A stretch of DNA of 64,000 bases. Source: Chromatiaceae bacterium (GTDB lineage: Bacteria > Pseudomonadota > Gammaproteobacteria > Chromatiales > Chromatiaceae). Made by a program: the position numbers and the translations under genes. Under the pieces are notes generated by a model. That model saw only the letters and a list, made by a program, of their open reading frames with translations. It did no database searches and was not told where the DNA came from. Positions 1 to 6,920 of this stretch are shown piece after piece; the first letter of the stretch is position 1, and each line of letters begins with the position of its first letter. The stretch lies in assembly GCA_024235415.1 (NCBI GenBank), contig JACKML010000002.1, positions 62,001-126,000 of the forward strand. Direction: 5' to 3'.

Positions 1-2
1 TG

Positions 3-368
3 CAACTCGTGGACACGAAGAACGGCGAGGCGCGCACTGTGCCCGTGCCGAAGATTGCGGCCGACCTGTTAACCGAGCGCGGGAAGGTGCGCAGCCTAAC
101 GGATGATCGGCTGTTCACTGATCCGCGCGACTTCGACCGTTGCTGGCGCGAGACCCTGGCAGCCGCCGAGATCGCCGATTTCAGGTTCCATGACCTGCGT
201 CATACTGCCGCGTCCTATCTCGCCATGCACGGCGCGACGCTGGCCGAGCTGGCCGAAGTCCTCGGGCACAAGACGCTGCAGATGGTGAAGCGCTATAGCC
301 ACCTGACTGAACAGCACAAGCGCAGCCTTGTGGATCGGATGGCGGCGGGGGTGTTTGGCGATGGCTAA
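3..368 (+). CDS. Tyrosine recombinase/phage integrase, C-terminal part (5' end off window)
   Basis: This is the catalytic C-terminal part of a phage-type tyrosine recombinase. The open frame runs off the left edge, so the N-terminal DNA-binding domains and the first catalytic arginine are not visible. The remaining signature residues are present in order: the HDLRH box near 188-205, the LGHK histidine box near 259-270 and the nucleophile tyrosine in YSHL near 292-303. The enzyme would integrate and excise the element at the tRNA-Leu gene whose fragment lies at 9084-9143. Its stop overlaps the start of the next gene by 8 bases. The family assignment is firm; the direction of the site-specific reaction is inferred from context. 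Confidence 0.93.
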   Translation, partial: QLVDTKNGEARTVPVPKIAADLLTERGKVRSLTDDRLFTDPRDFDRCWRETLAAAEIADFRFHDLRHTAASYLAMHGATLAELAEVLGHKTLQMVKRYSHLTEQHKRSLVDRMAAGVFGDG

Positions 369-942
369 ATTGTCAGATGCCGTTCGCGAAGCGCTAATGG
401 CGGCAAAGGGGCTGGATGGAATCGACATTGAGGCTATTTGCCCCGGAATTACCTCTAGCGAGTTGTTTGAGCAGTATTGCCAACACGTTGTCGATTCAGA
501 TGTTGGGAGCTTCGAACATTTCGGATCGGCGCTTGCGATTATCGATCGCGGCCTCTTGGACGTTGGGCGGCTTCGATCGCGAATCAACGAGCGCACGAGC
601 AAAGCTGTAAAGAAGCAAAAGGCGCTAGAGCTGCTAGAACAAGCGGCTATCGAATTGGGGCTTAACCGGGATTATTTCATCTCCAAGATTCCAGAAGACG
701 ACTCAATTGCCGGGCGTTTTGCGCAGGCCGCTGACGATCATTTCGGTGCGTTGATTGGAAAGCGCGGACGAGCTTCGTGCAATGAATCGGCGACACGAGC
801 GATGCACATTCGCCTTATCGCCTTGGCAGTGCCCGCAAGATTCAATGCCCGTTATGCCTTCGTCACAGACGTTGCCAACCGAATCGGTATAGACGTTACC
901 CGCCAGTACGTGCGCGCTCTCTTGCTCAAAGGGCGTACCTGA
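361..942 (+). CDS. Hypothetical protein with a possible C-terminal HTH
   Basis: A 193-residue protein of no recognised family. The ATG at 361 is chosen because it overlaps the integrase stop by 8 bases, a coupling seen throughout this element; an upstream in-frame start at 328 would lie deep inside the integrase. The C-terminal stretch (FVTDVANRIGIDVTRQY followed by VRALL) has the spacing of a helix-turn-helix, so a DNA-binding role in integration control or copy control is conceivable. No catalytic motif, signal peptide or membrane segment is visible. A hairpin and the leader of the next operon follow it. Confidence 0.6.
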   Translation: MAKLSDAVREALMAAKGLDGIDIEAICPGITSSELFEQYCQHVVDSDVGSFEHFGSALAIIDRGLLDVGRLRSRINERTSKAVKKQKALELLEQAAIELGLNRDYFISKIPEDDSIAGRFAQAADDHFGALIGKRGRASCNESATRAMHIRLIALAVPARFNARYAFVTDVANRIGIDVTRQYVRALLLKGRT

Positions 943-1000
943 GCGAAACCATAACGGCCGCGTAGTCAGCGGTTTCTTTTTCGCACACTTCTTTTCCTAC

Positions 1001-1049
1001 CCTCCACAGCAAGCCCAGTTACCGGGCTTGATTGGTCAACTTGTGGAGG
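1001..1049 (+). promoter_or_regulatory. Nested hairpin that pairs with the Shine-Dalgarno of the AlpA-like gene
   Basis: An outer perfect inverted repeat (CCTCCACA at 1001-1008 with TGTGGAGG at 1042-1049) encloses a second one (AAGCCC at 1011-1016 with GGGCTT at 1024-1029). The right arm of the outer stem contains the GGAGG ribosome-binding site of the gene starting at 1057, so the left arm is a direct anti-Shine-Dalgarno. In RNA it could hold the site closed; in DNA it could equally be an operator. The pairing is seen directly, the function is inferred. Confidence 0.5.
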
Positions 1050-1056
1050 TGTTCCG

Positions 1057-1263
1057 ATGGCTCTAATCCGCGTTAACGCGTTCGCCGCAAAGCATGCCGA
1101 AACCGGCATCAAGCCTGGCGGCCTGCGCTGGCAGATTTTCAACGAACAGCATAACGGCCTGGCCGACTTCGACGTAATCGTGCGCAACGGTCGCGCGGTC
1201 TACATCGATGAGGACAGGTATTTCGAGTGGCTGCGCTCCGGTGGCAAGCGAGGTGCCGCGTGA
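1057..1263 (+). CDS. Small AlpA/excisionase-like DNA-binding protein
   Basis: A 68-residue protein of the type common in proteobacterial phages and islands, with the pattern LRWQIFN, then NGL, an IVRNGRAVYID core and RYFEWLRS at the end. This resembles the winged-helix excisionase/AlpA group, small proteins that bind att or promoter DNA and control excision. It has a strong GGAGG site 7 bases before its ATG, buried in the hairpin at 1001-1049. It heads a train of overlapping genes, which suggests it is the master switch of the element. The family call rests on sequence pattern alone. Confidence 0.6.
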   Translation: MALIRVNAFAAKHAETGIKPGGLRWQIFNEQHNGLADFDVIVRNGRAVYIDEDRYFEWLRSGGKRGAA

Positions 1264-1532
1264 ACAGCAAACGCTATTCCGAAATGCACGAAACGGTTGT
1301 CAGCAGCCAACTGGACAGCCGCCTGTCGACTCTCTCGGCCGTTGCCGATTTGCTTGGCAGCGCGCCGGCTGACGAACTGGCCGTCGATACCCTGCCGCAG
1401 ATTGCCGGACTGATGGAGCGTCTTGCGGACGAGGCGCACAACCTGGCCGACGAGCTTTGGCAGCGACTGCGAGCTGCGCGCGTCGAGGCAGGCATCTACC
1501 CGGAGCTGAATAAACGGGAGGCAGACGCATGA
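1260..1532 (+). CDS. Hypothetical small helical protein
   Basis: The GTG at 1260 overlaps the TGA of the AlpA-like gene (GTGA), giving a 90-residue, mostly acidic and helical protein rich in Leu, Ala and Glu (for example LMERLADEAHNLADELWQRL). No family is recognised. A start further upstream at 1227 would run within the previous gene and is less likely. The gene lies in a run of small genes coupled by 1- to 4-base overlaps and probably depends on translation of its neighbour. Confidence 0.55.
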   Translation: MNSKRYSEMHETVVSSQLDSRLSTLSAVADLLGSAPADELAVDTLPQIAGLMERLADEAHNLADELWQRLRAARVEAGIYPELNKREADA

Positions 1533-1693
1533 ACAAGGTGGACATGCAATCCCTGCTGATGAAGCACGACACCGCCATTCAGCGGCTTGAGGTGTCGTCC
1601 GCACTCATGGTCAAACTCTGGCAGATGGTCGGCGCGGTCGCCCTGGTGGCGCTGGGAGCGTGGCTGACAGCGATGCTTGCCGGGGGCGCCTGA
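1529..1693 (+). CDS. Small single-span membrane protein
   Basis: A 54-residue protein whose ATG overlaps the previous stop (ATGA). A charged amphipathic helix of about 25 residues (KHDTAIQRLEVSSALM) is followed by one hydrophobic span (MVGAVALVALGAWLTAML) near residues 32-49. This plan resembles the tiny membrane-anchored proteins such as XhlA-like ones found in phages, but similarity is only at the level of layout. The coupled start and stop and the clean membrane span support it as a real gene despite its size. Confidence 0.5.
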   Translation: MNKVDMQSLLMKHDTAIQRLEVSSALMVKLWQMVGAVALVALGAWLTAMLAGGA

Positions 1694-1887
1694 TGTCCAG
1701 AAAAAGTTTCATCAACGCCCTGTGCCGCCGTCTGCTGCGCGACGACCTCACAACCGAGGAGCGCGCAAAGGTCGGGGAATTGATCGAACAGCTACAACGC
1801 GCTGAACAAGAAGACGCCGCCCAAAGAGGCGGCGCGAATGAAGCTATTTCGAACGGCTGCCGAGTCGGAGACCGTTATGCGAAATAG
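1693..1887 (+). CDS. Hypothetical small charged protein
   Basis: A 64-residue protein beginning at the ATG that overlaps the preceding TGA by one base (TGATG). The sequence is strongly charged and helical (RRLLRDDLTTEERAKVGELI) with no recognised domain. The overlap at both ends, with the next gene starting at 1877, supports a coding role within the coupled operon. Confidence 0.5.
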   Translation: MSRKSFINALCRRLLRDDLTTEERAKVGELIEQLQRAEQEDAAQRGGANEAISNGCRVGDRYAK

Positions 1888-2047
1888 TAAGCCCCCGCGC
1901 GAAAATTGTCATTGCGCCGTCTGCGGCGGCCGTTTCAATCGTCCAGCCGGTCGCTGGTGGATGAGTCTTTGCCGGTCCTGCTACGCCTGGTCGGCGGCCT
2001 ATCGAGCGCATGAAGCAATGTCGCGTGCATTGCGGGAGGGGCGTTGA
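1877..2047 (+). CDS. Small zinc-ribbon-like protein
   Basis: A 56-residue protein starting at the ATG at 1877 inside the end of the previous gene. It carries two Cys pairs, CAVC and CRSC, separated by about 20 residues that include GRFNRPAGRWW, the classic arrangement of a zinc ribbon or treble-clef knuckle. It probably binds one zinc ion and could bind nucleic acid or a partner protein. The stop overlaps the next gene's ATG (TGATG). An upstream in-frame start at 1838 is possible but would overlap the previous gene by 50 bases. Confidence 0.5.
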   Translation: MRNSKPPRENCHCAVCGGRFNRPAGRWWMSLCRSCYAWSAAYRAHEAMSRALREGR

Positions 2048-3012
2048 TGTCGCTTGTATGTACTAGTACCTATAACGACGTTGACCACCTGTTTCGCGGC
2101 GCCAACCGCCAATTGGCAATCAGCCTGATCGAACTGGTCAATAGCTTTGAGGCCTACTGGCCGATGACGCTGCGCGGTTTCTATTATCAGGCCGTGTCGC
2201 ACCTGCTGGTGCCGAACAACCTGAGCGAGTATCGGCGCATTAGCAAGATCCTGGCTGAGTTGCGGCGTGCCGACCGGGTGCCGTGGTTCGCAATGGAAGA
2301 CAAGACTCGCACCACGTCCGATAAACGGGGCGAGGAAAACGTCGAGGGTTACATTCAACGCGATCTCGATCAATTCCTGCATCCGAAGTTCTACCAGCGC
2401 TGTTATATCCAGAATCAGCCAGTATACGTCGAGTTGTCGGTCGAGAAAGACGCACTGTCTGATCATGTAAAGGATGCTGCCTGGCGCTACTGCACTCGCG
2501 TCAGTGTCACCCGGGGCCAAGTGTCAGCGACGATGCTGAACGAGATGGCCGAGCGCTTCGACAAGGCCATCATGCGCGGCCTGCAGCCGATACTGTTGCA
2601 CTTCGGCGACCTCGATCCGACCGGCGTGCAGATACCCAAGAGCATCAAGTCAGGTCTGTTGGAGCACCACGGCCTTGATGTTGACGTGCGCAGCATCGCC
2701 TTGAAGCCGGAACACTGTCGGCAATTCAGCCTGCCACAGTCTCTCGACGCCGCAAAAGCTGGCGATCCGAACTATCGGCGATGGGTGGCCGAGTACGGCA
2801 ACCAGTCACCGACCGAGCTTGATGCGCTGCACCCGGAGCACCTGAAAGCCCTGGTACGCGATGCGCTCGAATCGATCTATGACGTGGGCGAGATCGACGA
2901 ACAGCAGCAGCGCGAAGAACAGGAGCGCGAACTGCTGGCGACCATGCGACGCAAGACCATCCTATTCCTGCGTGAAGCCTTTCCCGACTACATGCGGGAG
3001 GTGGCGCTATGA
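2047..3012 (+). CDS. Spo11/topoisomerase VI-A-like protein (Mini-A type)
   Basis: A 321-residue protein with the hallmarks of type IIB topoisomerase A subunits. Near the N-terminus RGFYYQAV resembles the catalytic-tyrosine motif of TopoVI-A/Spo11 (candidate nucleophiles Tyr46 or Tyr47). A Toprim domain follows, with the metal-binding glutamate in VEKDAL (Glu133) and the acidic pair in GDLDPTG (Asp188 and Asp190). No B subunit (GHKL ATPase) lies nearby. Stand-alone A-like proteins of this kind have been described in mobile elements as Mini-A. The gene sits directly before a primase-type zinc finger and a RecA-fold ATPase, which suggests a role in replication or resolution of the element. Start: ATG at 2047 overlapping the previous TGA; a TTG one codon upstream is possible. 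Confidence 0.72.
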   Translation: MSLVCTSTYNDVDHLFRGANRQLAISLIELVNSFEAYWPMTLRGFYYQAVSHLLVPNNLSEYRRISKILAELRRADRVPWFAMEDKTRTTSDKRGEENVEGYIQRDLDQFLHPKFYQRCYIQNQPVYVELSVEKDALSDHVKDAAWRYCTRVSVTRGQVSATMLNEMAERFDKAIMRGLQPILLHFGDLDPTGVQIPKSIKSGLLEHHGLDVDVRSIALKPEHCRQFSLPQSLDAAKAGDPNYRRWVAEYGNQSPTELDALHPEHLKALVRDALESIYDVGEIDEQQQREEQERELLATMRRKTILFLREAFPDYMREVAL

Positions 3013-3407
3013 CCGTCGACACCGTGCTATCCCGCCTCGACATGGTGAAATCGGCCGGCAATGACCGCTGGTATGCGCGCTGTCCCGCGCATCAAGACAA
3101 GTCGCCGTCGCTGTCGATCCGCGACACCGGCACGCGCACGCTGATTCACTGCTTTGCCGGCTGTGCGGCCGAGGACATTCTCGCGGCCATCGGCATGACC
3201 TGGCGCGACCTGTTCGCGGACGAATGGCAGGCGGCACATGAGGCCGGCATTCACCAGAAGGTGAAACTGCCGCCGCTGGACCAGCTCGCGCTTGAGCGAC
3301 GAATCATCGACATCGCCGAGGCTGACCTTCGCGCCGGCAAGTCGCTGTCGACAGAGGATGTCGCACGTCTTGAGATCGCGTTGGAACGCGTCAAGGGGGC
3401 GGCTTGA
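3009..3407 (+). CDS. CHC2-type primase zinc-finger protein
   Basis: A 132-residue protein whose first 65 residues match the DNA-primase zinc-binding domain: Cys25-x2-His28 in CPAH, then Cys48-x3-Cys52 in CFAGC, with the typical DKSPSLSI segment between them and a downstream AAEDILAAIG helix. The Toprim catalytic core of a full primase is missing, so this is either a primase accessory domain split from its core or a DNA-binding subunit. It overlaps the Spo11-like gene before it by 4 bases and the ATPase after it by 4 bases, and these three probably form the replication module of the element. Confidence 0.8.
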   Translation: MTVDTVLSRLDMVKSAGNDRWYARCPAHQDKSPSLSIRDTGTRTLIHCFAGCAAEDILAAIGMTWRDLFADEWQAAHEAGIHQKVKLPPLDQLALERRIIDIAEADLRAGKSLSTEDVARLEIALERVKGAA

Positions 3408-4435
3408 GTAACAACGAGTTGTTATCCGATATCGAGGCATACCGCGCATTGCAAGACACCGCAGACCCTTTCGCGTGGACCGTGGAATACAAGATGAGTG
3501 ACACCGAGATCGAAGACCTGGCCGACCCGGAATGGGCCTACCGCAACCTGCTCATCGCGGGGCACCTGATCGTGATCCCGGCCGAACCGAATGCCGGCAA
3601 GACCACGATTTTCGAATGGGTGAGCAGTCAGATCAGCGACGCTTACAGGGTGATCTACGTCAACGCAGACATCAGCGGCGGCGATGCCAAGGTCGCGTAC
3701 CAGAAGGCCAAGGCTGGCGGCTATGACCTACTGCTGCCGGACATGAAAAGCGGCCTGTCGATGGATCACGTTGTCGCCAACTTGGTGGCCATGAATGACC
3801 TGAAGGCTGATCTGTCCGACGTCGTGATGGTATTCGATACGCTGAAAAAGATGGTTGACGTCATTTCGAAGCGGGCCGCCAGAGAGCTTTACAAGACTCT
3901 GCGCGGACTCTCGGCAAAAGGCATGACCATCGTCCTGTTGGCGCATACCAACAAACACAAGGGAGACGACGGTAAACCCATATTCGAAGGGACTGGCGAC
4001 CTGCGCGCTGACGTTGACGAAATGATCTACCTGATCCCGCTCAAGCATGACGACGGTTCGATGACCGTGTCGACCGAGCCGGACAAGGTGCGCGGACAGT
4101 TCGAGCGGATCACGTTCGAGATCGGCGCACCACCTGGCCGAGAGGTTCGGCAAATCGACTTTGTGGACGTGGCCAAAGAGCGCCGCTACGAGGCGCTGCG
4201 TGACGCTGACGCCGACGATATCGACATCATCCACGGCCTGCTCAACAAAGGCTCGAAGAAGCAGAACGAACTGATCGCGCTATGCAAAGACGAGGGGCTA
4301 AGTCGCCGTCGTGTGCTGACCCTGCTCAAGCGGTACACGCGAGGCGATGGCGCGATATGGGTTTGCCGGCGCGGCAACGAGAAAAACGCGGCTGTCTATT
4401 CGCTGCGCACCGAGCCGGGATACCTGCGCAAATGA
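3404..4435 (+). CDS. RecA-fold ATPase, RepA-like replication protein
   Basis: A 343-residue ATPase of the RecA/DnaB-like fold. Walker A is EPNAGKTT around residues 61-68, Walker B is VVMVFDT with Asp145, and a sensor-like segment LLAHTNKH follows, as in plasmid RepA and phage helicase-loader ATPases. The C-terminal 90 residues contain a probable winged-helix region (LNKGSKKQNELIALCKDEG). Translation probably starts at the TTG at 3404, which overlaps the primase-like stop. Together with the candidate origin just downstream this looks like the initiator or helicase of an autonomously replicating element. Which of the two activities it has cannot be told from sequence alone. Confidence 0.75.
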   Translation: MSNNELLSDIEAYRALQDTADPFAWTVEYKMSDTEIEDLADPEWAYRNLLIAGHLIVIPAEPNAGKTTIFEWVSSQISDAYRVIYVNADISGGDAKVAYQKAKAGGYDLLLPDMKSGLSMDHVVANLVAMNDLKADLSDVVMVFDTLKKMVDVISKRAARELYKTLRGLSAKGMTIVLLAHTNKHKGDDGKPIFEGTGDLRADVDEMIYLIPLKHDDGSMTVSTEPDKVRGQFERITFEIGAPPGREVRQIDFVDVAKERRYEALRDADADDIDIIHGLLNKGSKKQNELIALCKDEGLSRRRVLTLLKRYTRGDGAIWVCRRGNEKNAAVYSLRTEPGYLRK

Positions 4436-4468
4436 GCGGGAAAACTGGCACACCGGGGAAATGTGAAA

Positions 4469-4567
4469 ACTGGGACAACTGCCGGCGCAATCCTGTGGAT
4501 AACGCACCCTCAATCGGCCGCAGAGCCTTGTGCCGTCTGAGTTATCCCAGTTATCCCAGTTATTACA
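4469..4567. other. Candidate replication origin: DnaA box and 9-bp tandem repeats
   Basis: A perfect DnaA box (TGTGGATAA) lies at 4494-4502. It is followed by three tandem 9-bp units, GTTATCCCA at 4541-4549 and 4550-4558 and the variant GTTATTACA at 4559-4567. An inverted copy with one mismatch is at 4469-4481 (ACTGGGACAACTG against CAGTTATCCCAGT at 4548-4560). The following stretch to about 4580 is relatively A+T-rich. Position directly after the RepA-like ATPase gene is typical of an initiator-dependent origin. Confidence 0.5.
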
Positions 4568-4627
4568 GAAATATCAGTATCCCGTTTTCACCCCCCCGGA
4601 CCGTTTTACCACCGCGCGAGGGGTGCA

Positions 4628-4912
4628 ATGGCTGACCTGATCCGCTGCACCGACTGCACACACTGCCCCGGCCTGGGCCAGCGCTGCGAGATCAACCCGC
4701 GCGTGCACGCGAGCAGGCACTCGCGGCGCTGCGATCACTACCAGCGCAACCTCCCGCGCATTGAGATTGTCTGCGGCGACTGTCGGCACCGGTCACCGAC
4801 CGGCGTCTGCTACGTCTTGACGAATGCCAACAAGGCGTTGGTGCGCGTCGATGCCGACCTCGCCTGTCTGGACTGCGAGGCCTTCGAGATCCGCAGGCGC
4901 TGGGCTTGCTGA
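4628..4912 (+). CDS. Cysteine-rich zinc-binding protein
   Basis: A 94-residue protein with ten cysteines, mostly in short pairs: CTDCTHC and a further Cys at about 20 in the first half, CGDCRHRS with a downstream Cys in the middle, and CLDC near the C-terminus. The first two clusters look like two related knuckles, each containing the pattern C-x-D-C followed by a basic stretch. It probably binds two or more zinc ions. No named family is recognised. The ATG at 4628 follows GAGGGG. It begins the second group of genes of the element, downstream of the candidate origin. Confidence 0.55.
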   Translation: MADLIRCTDCTHCPGLGQRCEINPRVHASRHSRRCDHYQRNLPRIEIVCGDCRHRSPTGVCYVLTNANKALVRVDADLACLDCEAFEIRRRWAC

Positions 4913-4937
4913 TGACTACCAACAATAGGGGCGACGA

Positions 4938-5090
4938 GTGAGCAACAAGGTTTCTTGGAAGTGGCGACGCCGCACGCTGCGTCGGTGGCTGCGCAATCGC
5001 AGGCGCCGGACAGGAGGCGGAACCCGGGGGGGCGATGCTGAACTTTCGGCACACAACACGATGACCGTCGCCCCCCATCGTTTTAGCTAA
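4938..5090 (+). CDS. Possible small arginine-rich protein
   Basis: A GTG at 4938 preceded by AGGGGC opens a 50-residue frame with an extremely basic N-terminal half (KWRRRTLRRWLRNRRRR) and a polar tail, ending at 5090. Such peptides can bind nucleic acid or membranes, but the high Arg content may simply reflect GC-rich noncoding DNA. The next gene has its own strong ribosome-binding site, so no coupling argument supports this one. Confidence 0.25.
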   Translation: MSNKVSWKWRRRTLRRWLRNRRRRTGGGTRGGDAELSAHNTMTVAPHRFS

Positions 5091-5122
5091 CCGTCATCGC
5101 CACCCGAGATTAGGAGGCACAA

Positions 5123-5548
5123 ATGCCGAGAAAGTCCAAAGCTGAATTGAGCGTCGCGCCAGTCACCGTGCCGCGCGTGATCCCGAGGCCACCCAGCCAC
5201 CTGACCCCGGCACAAGGCGAGGTGTGGCGCCTGGTCATGGCGGCCAGTGCCGGCCAGTACATCGCCACCGAGGCATTCCCCGTGCTGGTCGAGTATTGCC
5301 GCGCGGTGGTCGAGGCCGATCGCATCGCCGCCGAGGTCGACCGCTTCGACATGGCCTGGTCGCGCGAGCCGGACGGCATGAAACAGCTGAAGGCGCTGCA
5401 CGCGATGCAGGACGTCGCCGCACGGCGCGTCGCCGGCATTGCGACGCGCCTGCGCATCCCCCCGAGTTCACGAATCCACCAGCGCACCGCAGGCAGTGCC
5501 GAGGCCCGGCACAACCCGAACCGCAGGCCCTGGGACGTGGAGGAATAG
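5123..5548 (+). CDS. P27-family phage terminase small subunit
   Basis: A 141-residue protein with the layout of P27/Terminase_4 small subunits. A basic leader and LTPAQGEVWRLV open it, the helical middle contains FPVLVEYCRAVVEADRI, and it ends with the family signature around residues 106-119 (LRIPPSSRIHQRTAG, matching the usual LGLTPSSR). Small terminases recognise pac sites and direct the large subunit to package DNA. No large subunit is encoded here, so the protein would have to redirect a helper phage's packaging motor, as satellites do. It has a consensus AGGAGG 7 bases before its ATG. Confidence 0.75.
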   Translation: MPRKSKAELSVAPVTVPRVIPRPPSHLTPAQGEVWRLVMAASAGQYIATEAFPVLVEYCRAVVEADRIAAEVDRFDMAWSREPDGMKQLKALHAMQDVAARRVAGIATRLRIPPSSRIHQRTAGSAEARHNPNRRPWDVEE

Positions 5549-5612
5549 ACCACACACGTTGTCTGTACATTGTACGCACAGGCAGCAATACTCAACCGAA
5601 GGAGACGACGAC

Positions 5613-6125
5613 ATGAAAGAAGTGATTGAACGCGCGATTGACACGCTGACGGGAGCCGACCCGCTGAGCCTGTATCGCAAAGACCAGGCCGAAATCGAGC
5701 AGATCGAGGCGCAGCTTGAGGCGTTGAACCGAAGCGTTCAGCAGCAGGACAACGCGCTGAGCACAATGGAAACAAGCGGGACTCGAAATGGTTTCGAGTG
5801 GGCGCGGATTCAGGCGCGCGAAGCGGCGCTCCACGACCGGCAGGGCGATCTCTACCGCCGCCTGAAAGAGCTACAGGGCGGCCGCCCCCGCCTGGCCGAG
5901 CAGGCGTTCCGTGAATCCGGCCCGGCGCGCAATCTGGCAAAACAGATTTATGAAACCTGCGAATCCCTGGCGCTGTTGCTGTCGGACGAGGATCGCCTGC
6001 GCCGCGAGTTCCGCGACAAGACCGGCGTGCCGATTGGTGACCGGCCGGCGCTGTGCCAGATCAGCGGCATTAGCCGCGATTCGCTTTTGATGTGGCTGGA
6101 AAAGCAGGAGGCCAATCATGCCTAG
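5613..6125 (+). CDS. Hypothetical coiled-coil protein
   Basis: A 170-residue protein, start chosen at the ATG at 5613 after AAGGAG. Residues 24-100 are a heptad-rich helix (IEQIEAQLEALNRSVQQQDN and later LYRRLKELQGG), predicted to form a coiled coil. No catalytic motif is visible. The C-terminal part (CQISGISRDSLLMWLEKQE) could be a small helical DNA- or protein-binding unit. It lies after the terminase gene and overlaps the next gene by 8 bases. Role unknown; a scaffold or capsid-size-modifying role is possible but without direct support. Confidence 0.55.
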   Translation: MKEVIERAIDTLTGADPLSLYRKDQAEIEQIEAQLEALNRSVQQQDNALSTMETSGTRNGFEWARIQAREAALHDRQGDLYRRLKELQGGRPRLAEQAFRESGPARNLAKQIYETCESLALLLSDEDRLRREFRDKTGVPIGDRPALCQISGISRDSLLMWLEKQEANHA

Positions 6126-6459
6126 CGTGAATATTCGTCGCACGTCACCCCCGATCCGTGGCCGATTGGCGCACCAGGCGCGTCCTGTGGCCCGTGGTGG
6201 CGAGCAGAAGAACGTCCGGTACGCCACAGGCCGGATACTGGCCCCGCAGCGCAGGGAGGCACCACCGCCTCCGACGCCGGCCCTGGACGTAGGCGCCATT
6301 GCCGCCCTGTCGGCACCCGAGCTGTTGGCGGAGATTCTCGTCATGCGCCGCGATCTGGATGCTATCGCCGGCCGCATGAAGAGCTTTGCCAGCGTCGACG
6401 GCGTGGTGAAGTTGTGCGGGGAACTACAGCGTCGCTTCGTGGGAGGTCGCCATGCCTGA
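6118..6459 (+). CDS. Hypothetical protein
   Basis: A 113-residue protein with a basic, proline-rich N-terminal half (RRTSPPIRGRLAHQARPVAR, then a run of prolines) and a helical C-terminal half (LSAPELLAEILVMRRDLDAI). It overlaps the gene before by 8 bases and the gene after by 8 bases, which supports coding. No family is recognised. Confidence 0.5.
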   Translation: MPSVNIRRTSPPIRGRLAHQARPVARGGEQKNVRYATGRILAPQRREAPPPPTPALDVGAIAALSAPELLAEILVMRRDLDAIAGRMKSFASVDGVVKLCGELQRRFVGGRHA

Positions 6460-6661
6460 CATGACCACCCGGCAGATGCGCGCCGCCATCGAGGCAGGTA
6501 TCGACAGCGCAGACGATCTAACCCCGGACGAGCGCGCGCTGCTCGACAATGCGCTGAATGCGTCGGCTGAATTGACCGACGACGAGCGTGAACTGCTCGA
6601 CAAATCCACCCGCTCCCATCGGTGGCGCTCACTGTTGGGCCTAGCGCGCCCAGGAGGCTGA
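6452..6661 (+). CDS. Hypothetical small protein with an internal duplication
   Basis: A 69-residue acidic protein. Two related segments, LTPDERALLDNAL and LTDDERELLDKST, lie 17 residues apart, so the centre appears to be a duplicated helical unit. The N-terminal TTRQMRAAIEAG may form a short helix. It overlaps the preceding gene and is separated by 3 bases from the next. No function is recognised. Confidence 0.45.
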   Translation: MPDMTTRQMRAAIEAGIDSADDLTPDERALLDNALNASAELTDDERELLDKSTRSHRWRSLLGLARPGG

Positions 6662-6664
6662 CGT

Positions 6665-6859
6665 ATGTTTGCGATGTCACTGCCCGTCTTTCGTGACGGC
6701 GGATGGTTTCCCGATAACCTCGATTGGAAAGAGTTCTGCGCCCTGGTCGAGGCCAACCTCGATCCGGTGTCTTGGTCGTGGAGCATCCCGAAACAGCCCG
6801 AATATGCGGATTACCAGTTGCAGGAAATGATCGAGGTCGCGAAGACGCTCGCGGAATGA
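6665..6859 (+). CDS. Hypothetical small acidic protein
   Basis: A 64-residue protein rich in Trp and acidic residues (GGWFPDNLDWKEFCALVEANLDP cannot be matched to a family). The start at 6665 follows GGAGG in the end of the previous gene. It has no membrane segment or metal motif. Its close packing with neighbours is the main support for it being a gene. Confidence 0.45.
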   Translation: MFAMSLPVFRDGGWFPDNLDWKEFCALVEANLDPVSWSWSIPKQPEYADYQLQEMIEVAKTLAE

Positions 6860-6920
6860 TTCCTCCTAGCCGGCAGCGTTATCCCGCACGCGCGTGGCCG
6901 GCACCTTTTCGAGGTGAGCA

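Noticed and set aside
4432..4635. A 67-codon open frame overlapping the stop of the RecA-fold ATPase gene
   Set aside because: It covers exactly the DnaA box and iterons, has low-complexity Ser-Tyr-Pro content caused by the repeats and no family. The repeat-rich noncoding reading is more likely, although coupling by ATGA cannot be excluded.
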